Origin: Bin87 sp965203985
GTDB taxonomy: Bacteria; Chloroflexota; Dehalococcoidia; Lucifugimonadales; UBA3495
Length of the DNA stretch: 64,000 nucleotides
Reading direction: 5' to 3'
Assembly (NCBI GenBank): GCA_965203985.1
Contig: CBDBDS010000002.1
Location: 620,001-684,000 of the forward strand
Shown: positions 54,151 through 61,939 of the stretch, piece by piece
How the letters are laid out: each line of letters begins with the position of its first letter
Position numbering within the stretch: the first letter of the stretch is position 1
Position numbers and translations under genes: made by a program
The notes under the pieces: model-generated
What the model was told of the DNA's origin: nothing
Databases searched by the model: none
What the model saw: the letters and a program-made list of their open reading frames with translations, nothing else

Positions 54151-54597
54151 CTACCCTCGCTCGATGGACTTGAGAACCTGGTGTGCGTGTTCGATGTCGT
54201 TCAACGGCCCGCCGTAGGCTATGATCGGGGCATAACCGATTATGATCGCCGCGAGGAATCCCAATGCAGACCCGGACGCGACGAAGTCCGCGTTGGTGGG
54301 TTCGTCGCCGATTCTGAGCTGGGAGTACAGGGCATCGCTTTGGGTCGCTACGATTCCGGGCGCGGGAAGGTCGATGTGTGCGACCAACAGCATCACCAGC
54401 GGCGCCACGCAGATCAAAGCAAGAATGGACCAGATTATGACCCAGACCAGGAATAAATTCCGCTCGGTATTCACTTTCGAGCGCAAGTGCGCCAGCCGAC
54501 CCGGGGCTACCGCCATGTCCAGCCGGTCAGCGCTCTGGCGCAGGAATAGAGCGTACTCCCGGTACCGGGAGCGACGATTGACGGTGCTGGCCACCAT
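54151..54597 (-). CDS. Small membrane protein between ispD and ispF
   Basis: A 148-residue protein. Residues 1-45 are basic and amphipathic (YREYALFLRQSADRLDMAVA), followed by a membrane helix (about 47-72, LFLVWVIIWSILALICVAPL) and a second hydrophobic stretch (about 110-130, ALGFLAAIIIGYAPIIAYGG). GGAGG precedes the ATG. It interrupts a gene order that is otherwise widely conserved, so it is probably a later insertion. I do not recognise a family. Confidence 0.65.
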   Translation of the reverse strand: MVASTVNRRSRYREYALFLRQSADRLDMAVAPGRLAHLRSKVNTERNLFLVWVIIWSILALICVAPLVMLLVAHIDLPAPGIVATQSDALYSQLRIGDEPTNADFVASGSALGFLAAIIIGYAPIIAYGGPLNDIEHAHQVLKSIERG

Positions 54598-54753
54598 TCT
54601 GATCCTCCGCTTGTCGAAACCCGTTGTCCAAACGCGCGAATTTTACTACCACATGCACGCGCCTGTGCGTGACAATGGGCGACGTTAAACATCGTATGCA
54701 TACCAGTTGCGATGTTGCAAGCGGACTCGTACCCCATTTGCAGCCGTTTCGGC

Positions 54754-55452
54754 TTATCCCCGGGCTAATAGCATTGTCGCCACATCTAGGTCTTCGGGAG
54801 TGGTCACCTTCAAATTGTCGTAATCACCCCAGAAAACCGTGACCCGGTGGCCGGCAGCCTCGACCATGGCTGCGTCATCGGTGTATTCGACCTCCGCGGC
54901 GCGATGGGCATCCAACAGCGTTTGATAATCAAATGCCTGCGGAGTTTGCGCCGCCCACAAGGTCGCCCGGTCGGGCGTAGCCGAGATCACCTGACCTTCG
55001 CCCACCACCTTGATCGTATCCTTGACCGGCACCGCGGCAATCGCAGCGCCCGACTCCCTGACTTCATGCAGAGCGCGATCCAGGACCTCCCTTGTTACGC
55101 AAGGCCGGGCCCCATCGTGAATCGCCACCCATCGCCGGTGGCCCAGTGCGACCAGCCCGGCTAAGACTGAATCCTGGCGGCGGGCGCCGCCGGCGCAAAC
55201 CGCTGCGATTTTGGGAATGCCCAAATCCTGCACGATCGCCTCACCATCGGGGACCGCATCCGCGGAGACAACCAGCACGATCCGGTCCACCACATCCGAT
55301 TGCGCGATGCGCCGGAGCGTATGCGCAATCAGCGGAGCCCCAAGCACGTCCACGAAGGTCTTGTCAGTGCCGCCCATGCGGGTGCTGCGCCCGGCAGCCA
55401 CCACCACGACGCCCAACAGCCCATCCGATGTCCCCCGTCTGGCGCTATTCAA
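54754..55452 (-). CDS. ispD: 2-C-methyl-D-erythritol 4-phosphate cytidylyltransferase
   Basis: A 232-residue IspD. The nucleotide-binding VVVVAAGRSTRMGGTDKTFV, IHDGARPCVT, AAIAAVPVKDTIKVV and ATLWAAQTPQAFDYQTLLDA are diagnostic. TDDAAMVEAAGHRVTVFWGD and NLKVTTPEDLDVA complete the family signature. It makes CDP-ME in the MEP pathway, three steps after DXP formation. TTG at 55452 is the most likely start; a second TTG 12 codons later is an alternative. It is the first gene of the minus-strand isp-cysS series. Confidence 0.93.
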   Translation of the reverse strand: MNSARRGTSDGLLGVVVVAAGRSTRMGGTDKTFVDVLGAPLIAHTLRRIAQSDVVDRIVLVVSADAVPDGEAIVQDLGIPKIAAVCAGGARRQDSVLAGLVALGHRRWVAIHDGARPCVTREVLDRALHEVRESGAAIAAVPVKDTIKVVGEGQVISATPDRATLWAAQTPQAFDYQTLLDAHRAAEVEYTDDAAMVEAAGHRVTVFWGDYDNLKVTTPEDLDVATMLLARG

Positions 55453-55486
55453 TCTATCGTCCTATCGTCCCCGCAAGGATTGGCGC

Positions 55487-55761
55487 CCCACGCGCGCCCA
55501 GTTTGGCGAAATCGAGGAATTTGCATGGATGCACAGGATGGACATGATTGGATTGATGCGCTGCTTTGCAATAGTGCTTCCGGGTCGAAGCGGGTAACCA
55601 CGGCGCCCCGTTGGCGGCAGGGCGACGGGAAGGAACCATTCATCTTGGCTATAGCATGGCGACCGAAAACGGGCCGGTTTCCATCATCCAACTCCTACCA
55701 TCCCGTTCATCCTGTGCATCCATGCAAATTGCTCCTCCTCGGCAAACTGGGTATGCGTGAG
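55487..55761. mobile_element. M1-family element with perfect 10-bp target duplication
   Basis: Termini CCCACGCGCGCCCAGTTT (55487-55504) and AAACTGGGTATGCGTGAG (55744-55761) are inverted copies of the M1 end. Directly outside, GGATTGGCGC occurs at 55477-55486 and again at 55762-55771. Inside is a perfect 23-bp inverted repeat at 55518-55540 and 55708-55730 (ATTTGCATGGATGCACAGGA arm). No transposase is encoded. It makes up most of the 418-bp gap between ispD and the OsmC-like gene. Confidence 0.82.
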
Positions 55762-55773
55762 GGATTGGCGCGA

Positions 55774-55803
55774 TTGGCGTTGAAGCCTCACATAGTTTAT
55801 GAT
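55774..55803 (+). promoter_or_regulatory. Promoter for the OsmC-like gene
   Basis: TTGGCG (55774-55779), an 18-nt spacer and TATGAT (55798-55803), 68 bp before the start. The -35 is adjacent to the right target duplication of the M1 element. Confidence 0.5.
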
Positions 55804-55870
55804 TTAGTCGGTCTGTGGATCAATATCACCCTAAGGGAACATCTGCGGAGCGCGTTACTCCAAAGGGGGC

Positions 55871-56329
55871 ATGATGGCACTGGAAATGGCCTATCACGTG
55901 GAAACGTACAGCTCGGGAACCCACGGCAGAGCGATCTGCAACGCCCGCACGCATCACTGGGTCGCTGACGACGGCGGCGGTGATGCCGTGGGAGCCGGGG
56001 AATTGTTCCTCTCCGGCATCACCGCCTGCGCCGTGAATATGGTGGAGCGGATTGCGCTCACTGATGACGCCCCGGTGGACTTCATGGAAGTTACCGCCGA
56101 AGCCTTCCGTGACTCGGAAGCGACCCCCGGCGACGTGAGCCTGTACGCCGATGTGCGTATCCACTTCAAGATCTGGGGCGTGGACGACGACCAGGGCAAC
56201 TACCTGGTGGACACGTGGAAGAAGCGTTGACCCCTTTATGGTTCGGTCGCCGTGGCGACCCCCAGCACTTCCGTCACCGCCGAATTCGTTGCCGACGCCC
56301 GGCCCAAGCACGCGGGGCGCGTCGCCTGA
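55871..56329 (+). CDS. OsmC-like protein, probable selenoprotein (Sec120)
   Basis: A 152-residue frame if UGA at 56228-56230 is read as selenocysteine. The OsmC/Ohr fold shows ELFLSGITACAVNMVERIAL with the first redox Cys (C53), LYADVRIHFKIWG, and TWKKR-Sec-PLYGSVAVATP, where relatives have CP. So the second redox cysteine of the family is the one replaced. Translation then ends naturally at TGA 56327-56329. A 6-bp GGUCGC stem with a CGUG loop follows the first UGA. OsmC proteins reduce organic peroxides or act on related thiol chemistry. ATG 55871 or 55874; GGGGG lies immediately upstream. Confidence 0.8.
56245..56260 (+). promoter_or_regulatory. SECIS-like hairpin of the OsmC-like gene
   Basis: GGTCGC pairs with GCGACC around CGUG. 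The loop begins 20 nt after the UGA and has GU at its second and third positions. Confidence 0.6.
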
Positions 56330-56592
56330 CACCCGTCATATCTCGCGCCGCTCGGCGGTAACATATTTGCCCCCGTCCCGCCGGCGGGATCCCGTTGAGC
56401 GGCGGGGGCAATAAGTTGAACGCCCGCATCAAGCGTTGCCACAATAGCCTTGAGGCTTAGGCTGGGGTCCCGGCCGTCCCGTTTCCCGCTGGCGCCGGGC
56501 CTCCGCAGGTTCCAGATTTCTTTGTTGGGGGATCTGAGATAGAGTTCCCGCTTACCATATTCGCAGCCGGCCTGTCCGACGCATCCGCCGGA

Positions 56593-58590
56593 TTGCTGAA
56601 AGACTTCGCCATTGCCATGGCCATCGCGGCCGTCGGGCTGGCGCTAGCCCGGCTGATTTGGCAGCCACCGGTGCTTGGTTACCTCATCGCCGGGGTGATC
56701 ATCGGGCCATATACCCTGCCGCACCCGGTTATCAGCAACCTGGACACCATCGAGTTGCTGGCCGAACTGGGACTGATCCTGCTGCTGTTCGGCATCGGCC
56801 TGGAGTTGGGATGGCGGCGGATCCAGGAGATCGGTCTGCGCGTGCTGGTCATCGGTGTGGTGGAGATTTCCACCCTGACCTACCTGGGAGTGCTGATAGC
56901 CGACAAAGTACTTGGCATATCCGGCGCCAACGCCCTGTACCTGGGCGGGGCCATGGCCATCAGCAGTTCGGCGATCCTGCTCAAGAGTTTGCGGGACAGC
57001 GGCAACCTGCGGGCCGGATGGGGCCAAACCATAGTGGGCATCCTCCTTGTGGAAGACTTCGCCGCGGTCATCCTGCTGACCCTGCTGGCCGGCCTTGCTA
57101 CCACTGGTTCCACCGACCTGACGGACGTGGGGTGGCTCGCCGCAAAGCTGGGCATCTTCTGCATCGCGGTCCTGGCCTTCGGCGCGCTGCTGGCGCCCCG
57201 CCTGATGCGCTTCCTCTCCCGGATGCAGTCCGACGAGACCCTGCTGGTGGCTTCGCTGGGCTGCTGCTTCGGCCTGGCGTTGGGAGCGGAGTTCCTCGGA
57301 TTGTCGGCGGCGGCCGGGGCCTTCCTCATCGGCGTGGTCATCGGCGACACCGACGCCGCCGGACGGGTCACGCGCCTGGTCAACCCCGTCCGCGACATGT
57401 TCGGCGCGCTGTTCTTCCTCTCCATCGGGATGCTTATCGATTACCGGACGCTGGACGACTACATCGTGCCCGCCCTGGTGGTAGTGGGAGTGTTCATGGG
57501 CGGCAAGATGCTGGCCAACACCATCGGAGCGGTATTGGCGGGACGCCGGTCGCGCACCGCGGTGCAGGTGGGGATGACCATGCCGCAAATGGGCGAGTTT
57601 TCGCTGGCAATTGGCCACCTGAGCGCCACCAACGCGGCGGTCGGTCCCGTGGTAGCGCCGGTGCTGGCAATCGCTACGGCGATCACCGCGGTCCTGGCGC
57701 CACTGACCTCCAAGTTCGCGGCGCCTACCTACGACTGGTTGGAAAGGCGCGCGCCGCCCGCGGTTCTGGCGGTCAACTTGGTGATCTTCCTGGGCATTCA
57801 ATCGTTCTGGGCCGCCTTCTCGCTGCCCGGGGAAACGGGACGCCTGCTGAAAAACTCGGTGCGCCGCATCATCATTGACATCTGCATCATCGCGGTGCTC
57901 ACGGCCATCGGCACCGCGGCGGTCTTTACCCTGCCCGACCTGCTGGCCGAACCGGATTCGGTGACCCACGCTCTGCTGGGCGTGATCCTGGGTGGCGCGA
58001 CGGTGGGAATCAACATCCCCGCCGCCATAGCCATCTGGCGGGAATTGCGGGTGGTCGCCAACCTGACCGTTCGCGCGACGGTGCGTGATACCGCGGGTCA
58101 GCCGGCGCGATTCACCCTGCGTACCCTCCTGCGCGACGGCATGGCCACAGCCTTCTTGCTCGTCGGCGTCCTGCTGATGATCCCGCTGATTATCCAGCTC
58201 TTCTCCCTGGGAAGCCTGTCCGTTCCGCTGTCGCTGTTCCTGCTGCTGGCGTCCGCCGGCGCCCTGGTGTTTGCCGGCTTCCACGTCCACCGCGTGCTGC
58301 AACCGGTCTTCCGCAACACGTTCATCGCTCCTCCGGCTCCCCGGCGCACCGATCCGCCAGCCGCCAGCGCCTTTGAAGCGATGGACGTGGAGAGCCCATC
58401 CTTCAACCACTGGGCCGACCCGGACGCACAGCCGGCCCAGCAAGCGCGCGCCGCCGCCGCTGCTCAGGCCGCCGAAGACTCCACCGAGGACTTGTGGCGG
58501 TTCCTGGAAGAACGCATCGAAATGTTCAGTCCAACCCCGACGCAGCCGCCGGAAGGCGCGGAACGGGCTGCTCAGCGGGAAGCGGACTAG
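56593..58590 (+). CDS. CPA2-family monovalent cation/proton antiporter (Kef-type)
   Basis: A 665-residue membrane protein with 12-13 helices over about 1-400, including PPVLGYLIAGVIIGPYTLPH, LGLILLLFGIGLELGWRRIQ, AMAISSSAILLKSLRDSGN and MPQMGEFSLAIGHL, characteristic of CPA2 exchangers. A C-terminal cytosolic tail ends in an acidic, Ala/Pro-rich stretch. It should exchange K+ or Na+ for protons. TTG 56593 is the first conventional start, but the frame is open from 56461. GGGGGA (56527-56532) lies 6 nt before an ATA codon (56539), from which a sensible N-terminus (EFPLTIFAAG) would be read. Confidence 0.85.
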   Translation: MLKDFAIAMAIAAVGLALARLIWQPPVLGYLIAGVIIGPYTLPHPVISNLDTIELLAELGLILLLFGIGLELGWRRIQEIGLRVLVIGVVEISTLTYLGVLIADKVLGISGANALYLGGAMAISSSAILLKSLRDSGNLRAGWGQTIVGILLVEDFAAVILLTLLAGLATTGSTDLTDVGWLAAKLGIFCIAVLAFGALLAPRLMRFLSRMQSDETLLVASLGCCFGLALGAEFLGLSAAAGAFLIGVVIGDTDAAGRVTRLVNPVRDMFGALFFLSIGMLIDYRTLDDYIVPALVVVGVFMGGKMLANTIGAVLAGRRSRTAVQVGMTMPQMGEFSLAIGHLSATNAAVGPVVAPVLAIATAITAVLAPLTSKFAAPTYDWLERRAPPAVLAVNLVIFLGIQSFWAAFSLPGETGRLLKNSVRRIIIDICIIAVLTAIGTAAVFTLPDLLAEPDSVTHALLGVILGGATVGINIPAAIAIWRELRVVANLTVRATVRDTAGQPARFTLRTLLRDGMATAFLLVGVLLMIPLIIQLFSLGSLSVPLSLFLLLASAGALVFAGFHVHRVLQPVFRNTFIAPPAPRRTDPPAASAFEAMDVESPSFNHWADPDAQPAQQARAAAAAQAAEDSTEDLWRFLEERIEMFSPTPTQPPEGAERAAQREAD

Positions 58591-58643
58591 GGGCGCGCCG
58601 GGCCCGGTGCTACAATGCGTGCAGTCACTAACAGGCAGGCGAC

Positions 58644-59585
58644 ATGATGCGAATCTGTTCTTTCCTACCCTCCGCCACCGAGATTGTTTACGCATTGGGG
58701 CTGGAGGACCAGCTCTACGGCGTAACCCACGAGTGCGACTACCCGGCCCAGGCCAAAGACAAACCATGGGTGGTACGCAGCGTTTTCGAAGGCACCCAGC
58801 CCAGCAGCGGTGAGATCAGCCGCGTGATATCCGAGCGCCTCGCCGAGGGACTCGGGATCTATCACATCGACCAGGATATCCTCGACGCGGCCAACCCGGA
58901 CTTGCTGCTGACTCAGGCCATCTGCGAGGTTTGAGCGGTGTCTTCTCGGCAGGTCGCCGAGTCCACCGCCAACATGGAGAAGCAGCCCGAGGTGCTATCC
59001 CTGGACCCGCAATACCTCGGTGACGTGTTGGAAGACGTGCGCCGGGTGGGCCGGGCAACCGGCACTGAATCCATGGCCGAGCAAGTCACAGCCCGGATGC
59101 AGGAGCGTATCGATACGGTCGCACAGAGGGCTGAATTGGCTGATATCCACCCCAGGGTACTGCACCTTGAATGGACCGACCCGTTGATGTGCGGCGGTCA
59201 CTGGGTTCCCGAAATGGTGGAACTGGCCGGCGGAGCCAACTCCTTCGGCGACAAGGAGATGGGCTCCTTCCCGCTGGAATGGGAGGCCATCATCGAGAAT
59301 CAACCCGAGGTCATCGTTGTCATGCCCTGCGGTTTTGAAGTGCCCCGGGGTATGGAAGATATCCCCCTGCTCACGGAAAAAGAGGGATGGGCGTCCCTGC
59401 CCGCAGTGCAAAACGACCGCGTGTACGTTATAGACGCCAGCAACTACACCAGCCGTTCCGGTCCCCGGCTCGTCACCGGCCTGGAGATACTCGCCGAGAT
59501 GATCCATCCTGAGCTATTTTCGGGGATGATCCCGGAGGCGGGAGCGCGCCGCATCTACGGCTCCGGCCAGGGAGGTTCCCCATGA
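58644..59585 (+). CDS. Cobalamin-binding-protein homologue (BtuF-like fold), probable selenoprotein (Sec97)
   Basis: A 313-residue frame if UGA at 58932-58934 is read as selenocysteine. It begins MRICSFLPSATEIVYALGLE with the fold of helical-backbone metal/cobalamin-binding proteins, but has no signal peptide. LLLTQAICEV-Sec-AVSSRQVAES matches the family motif TQxLCxVCAVS, so Sec replaces the second Cys, giving CxxU (94/97). Downstream residues DVLEDVRRVGRATG, HLEWTDPLMCGGHWVPEMVE and GSFPLEWEAIIENQPEVIVV are conserved. A stem with an AGGUC loop follows the UGA. Extended -10 TGCTACAAT at 58608-58616. Its TGA overlaps the next ATG. A cytosolic redox role, rather than import, seems likely. Confidence 0.82.
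58937..58967 (+). promoter_or_regulatory. SECIS-like hairpin of the cobalamin-binding homologue
   Basis: Upper stem CTCGGC/GCCGAG (58945-58950 and 58956-58961) around AGGUC; lower stem GGTG/CACC (58937-58940 and 58964-58967) with an internal loop. The apical loop starts 16 nt after the UGA and contains GGU, as in the E. coli fdhF SECIS. Confidence 0.75.
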
Positions 59586-60358
59586 CCACAAAACCGCGGC
59601 CGGCCGCTACGTATCCCAATCTCACGGAGTTGCCGGACCCGCCCCCGCTTCCTGACGGCATGAAACAGCGCCCCCACATCGCCCGTACCGATCAGGTTCT
59701 GCGCAGCCACTATCGGCGCCAGCCCAACACGCTGGTGTCTGGAGAGGGCTATCTTTGCTTTGAGGCCCGCGATGCTCGCCGATCCCCCCGCCCAGACTGC
59801 GTGGCAGCCTTTAATCTCCCCTTTCCCGCTCAACTCATTGAAGATGCCAACGGATACGTCATCAGCGAAGTCGGGCAGCCGCCGGACTTCGTACTGGAAG
59901 TGGGATCGCCAAGCACCGGCCGGCACGACTACACCGGGAAACGCGAGATCTACGCGCGCCTGGAGGTCAGGGAATACTGGCGGTTCGACCCCAGCGGCGG
60001 GCGGTGGCACGACGTCCCGCTGGCCGGCGAAGTGCTGGAAGAGGGCGTGTACCGGCCCTTGCCAATCGACTACGACGACGATGGCCTGGTGCGCGGCTAC
60101 AGTCCCAGCCTGGGCCTCGAGTTGCACTGGGAAAACCGCCAATTGCGGTTCTGGGACCCGGCTACGCGGGAATATCTGCCGGACCTTGTAGAAGCGCTGG
60201 AAGCGCTGGCCGCCGTCGAAGCCCGCGCCGAACAGGCCGAAACCCGCGCCGAACAGGCCGAAACCCGTGCCGAACAGGCCGAAACCCGTGCCGAGCAAGC
60301 TGAGGAAGAAGCGCGCCAACTGCGCGAGCAATTGCGCCGCCGGCAGTCTCGGGAGTAA
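59582..60358 (+). CDS. Uma2-family putative nuclease with a repeated coiled-coil tail
   Basis: A 258-residue Uma2 protein: DPPPLPDGMKQRPHI, NTLVSGEGYLCFEA, RPDCVAAFN, GQPPDFVLEVGSPSTGRHDY, KREIYARLEVREYWRFDPSG and LELHWENRQLRFWDP. D, E and K of the PD-(D/E)XK core are visible. The tail is a coiled coil encoded by 21-bp tandem DNA repeats (units at 60227, 60248, 60269 and 60290) giving AEQAETR repeats. The ATG overlaps the stop of the preceding gene (ATGA), so this copy is coupled to the probable selenoprotein. Confidence 0.87.
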   Translation: MTTKPRPAATYPNLTELPDPPPLPDGMKQRPHIARTDQVLRSHYRRQPNTLVSGEGYLCFEARDARRSPRPDCVAAFNLPFPAQLIEDANGYVISEVGQPPDFVLEVGSPSTGRHDYTGKREIYARLEVREYWRFDPSGGRWHDVPLAGEVLEEGVYRPLPIDYDDDGLVRGYSPSLGLELHWENRQLRFWDPATREYLPDLVEALEALAAVEARAEQAETRAEQAETRAEQAETRAEQAEEEARQLREQLRRRQSRE

Positions 60359-60369
60359 ACGCCGACGGG

Positions 60370-61059
60370 TCAGTTCAGGCGCGGCCCCTTGAACGGCGTG
60401 TTCTGCTCCGCCTGTTCCGCGACGATGCGGTTGGCCTGCCGCATCAGGGTCTGCAACTTTTCCAGTTGCCCGCCGGCGGTCGGGGTCTCCAGCAGCGATT
60501 GCCGCACGTCGGGGGGCAGTGGCAGGCTGACGGCCAGGGTGGCCGAGGCGATGCGGGCCAGCGCGATGGGCTCGTCGGGAACCGTAACCTCCCGATCCCA
60601 CCCGCCGGCCATGGCGGTGAGTTGGCGCTGCAACTGTATGAATTGCTCGCGCACGTTGGCTACCGCCGTTGCGGAAACATCCCCCTCGTCGTCTTCCATG
60701 AACCGCACCAAGCCGACCAGATGCGGCACGGTCTGCACGGTTTGCAGTAACTCGAACCGCGTCTCGCCGCGGGTCAGGATGTTCAGCCGACCTTCCTGTA
60801 GACGTTGCACCTGCGAGACCCGCGCAGTGGTGCCGACGGTATGCGGTTCCGCAGGTTCGCCCACCTCGTTGCCCTCCTTGATCAGGAGCACTCCAAAGGG
60901 TTCGTCCCGGTCGACGCAGTCGCCGATCATGGCCTTGTACCGCTCCTCGAAAATGTGCAGCGGCAACGGCATACCGGGGAAAAGCACCACGTTGTTCAGC
61001 GGGAACAACGGCAGTTCGTGGTAGGTCCCCGGTGGGTAATCGTCAGGATTGATCGCCAT
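60370..61059 (-). CDS. LON substrate-binding-domain (LonN) protein
   Basis: A 229-residue protein consisting of an N-terminal Lon protease substrate-binding domain without protease or AAA+ parts. ELPLFPLNNVVLFPGMPLPL, HIFEERYKAMIGDCVD, GVLLIKEGNEVGEP, GTTARVSQVQRLQEGRLNIL and TRGETRFELL are the family marks; helical residues follow to the end. Such proteins are often annotated as ATP-dependent protease La domain proteins; their job is poorly known. Start 61059 (MAINPDDYP) is preferred because the upstream 14 residues are not conserved. It converges with the Uma2 gene. Confidence 0.85.
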   Translation of the reverse strand: MAINPDDYPPGTYHELPLFPLNNVVLFPGMPLPLHIFEERYKAMIGDCVDRDEPFGVLLIKEGNEVGEPAEPHTVGTTARVSQVQRLQEGRLNILTRGETRFELLQTVQTVPHLVGLVRFMEDDEGDVSATAVANVREQFIQLQRQLTAMAGGWDREVTVPDEPIALARIASATLAVSLPLPPDVRQSLLETPTAGGQLEKLQTLMRQANRIVAEQAEQNTPFKGPRLN

Positions 61060-61112
61060 GATGCCGCAGTATAGCCACGGGGCAAAGACACGGCAACCCA
61101 CTCGCCAAAACG

Positions 61113-61270
61113 TAATTGTTCAGGAACCAGGAGGTTGTCATTGCGAGGCGCTTGCGCCGTGGCAATCCCGACGCCGTAGCAGCAATTTCTGCCCCAACGG
61201 ACTGCCCTACGCCAACGGGATTGCCGCGCTTCGCTCGCAATGACACTTTCCCTGCAAGTCTGAACAGTTA
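61113..61270. mobile_element. M2-family small mobile element with 10-bp target duplication
   Basis: Termini TAATTGTTCAG (61113-61123) and CTGAACAGTTA (61260-61270) are inverted repeats with one mismatch. CGCCAAAACG occurs directly outside on both sides (61103-61112 and 61271-61280). The interior is an imperfect palindrome TTGTCATTGCGAGGCGCTTG to CGCTCGCAATGACA, closely matching the copy around 10009-10118. There is no coding capacity. Confidence 0.8.
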
Positions 61271-61274
61271 CGCC

Positions 61275-61305
61275 AAAACGCCCCCGTCCGGTAAGAACGG
61301 GGGCG
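61275..61305 (-). terminator. Terminator of the small hypothetical gene at 61.3 kb
   Basis: CGCCCCCGT/ACGGGGGCG stem with a 9-nt loop, followed by TTTT on the minus strand. The T-run overlaps the M2 element's target duplication. Confidence 0.75.
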
Positions 61306-61331
61306 CGAATGACAGGCAGTAATTTGCCGCT

Positions 61332-61583
61332 CTACTTGACCGGTTCCGCATCCGGCGGGCGGTTGTGGATGGCCTTGGTGCCCTTCTTGAAGATGCACGT
61401 CCGGATGTTGTTCTCCAACTCCTTCGGGTCGTCGACGCCGGGGTAGCGGGCCTGGGCCTCAGGGCTGGCGAGGTATTCGAACATCTTTTGGAGCACTTCC
61501 TCTTCGGACTCGCCGACTATGACCGTGCGATCCCGAGGATCCGAAAGGAAATTGCTTGGCCGAGCGTAATAAATGTCAGGCAT
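61332..61583 (-). CDS. Small conserved-looking hypothetical protein
   Basis: An 83-residue soluble protein: MPDIYYARPSNFLSDPRDRT, then an acidic amphipathic helix VIVGESEEEVLQKMFEYLAS and a basic C-terminus RTCIFKKGTKAIHNRPP. GGAGGAGG precedes the ATG and a good terminator follows, so it is an independent, probably well-expressed gene. I do not recognise a family. Its strong translation signals are unusual for the neighbourhood. Confidence 0.7.
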   Translation of the reverse strand: MPDIYYARPSNFLSDPRDRTVIVGESEEEVLQKMFEYLASPEAQARYPGVDDPKELENNIRTCIFKKGTKAIHNRPPDAEPVK

Positions 61584-61685
61584 GGTTCCTCCTCCGTGAC
61601 AAGGCTACCAATCCTAGAATTGGGGTGCGCAAGCAGTGGCAATTTGATACACCAAAATCCTTCACGTTGTCAATATGGCGATCAT

Positions 61686-61904
61686 CTCTCGCGTATCCAT
61701 TTTCCCCCACCTGTCATTGCGACCCCGCGCTTGATGCGGGGGTGGCAATCTCGTCACCTGCGGCGCCCGCTCATCCGATGTTGAGCGGATGCCGGGTTGA
61801 TCCCGTCGCCGGTCAAGCCCTAACTGGAATCATCCGGTCAATCCCGTTCATCCTGTTTATCCCGGTAAAACGTCCCTCTTCGTTTAAAAGTGGGTACGCC
61901 TGAG
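61686..61904. mobile_element. M1-family small mobile element, decayed
   Basis: Termini CTCTCGCGTATCCATTTT (61686-61703) and AAAAGTGGGTACGCCTGAG (61886-61904). Flanks GGCGATCAT (61677-61685) and GGCGGTCAC (61905-61913) agree at 7 of 9 positions. The interior has TGTCATTGCGACCCCGCGC with GATGCGGGGG, nearly the same as in the 7388 copy, and CATCCTGTTTATCCCGG. It takes up most of the 356-bp gap upstream of the minus-strand priA stop. Confidence 0.6.
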
Positions 61905-61939
61905 GGCGGTCACCATCGTCTCGCCCACCGCCAGCAGAT

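Noticed and set aside
56644..58767. 707-codon open frame on the minus strand
   Set aside because: It is antisense to the antiporter gene; the His/Gln/Arg-rich product is typical of reverse-complement translation of GC-rich membrane proteins.
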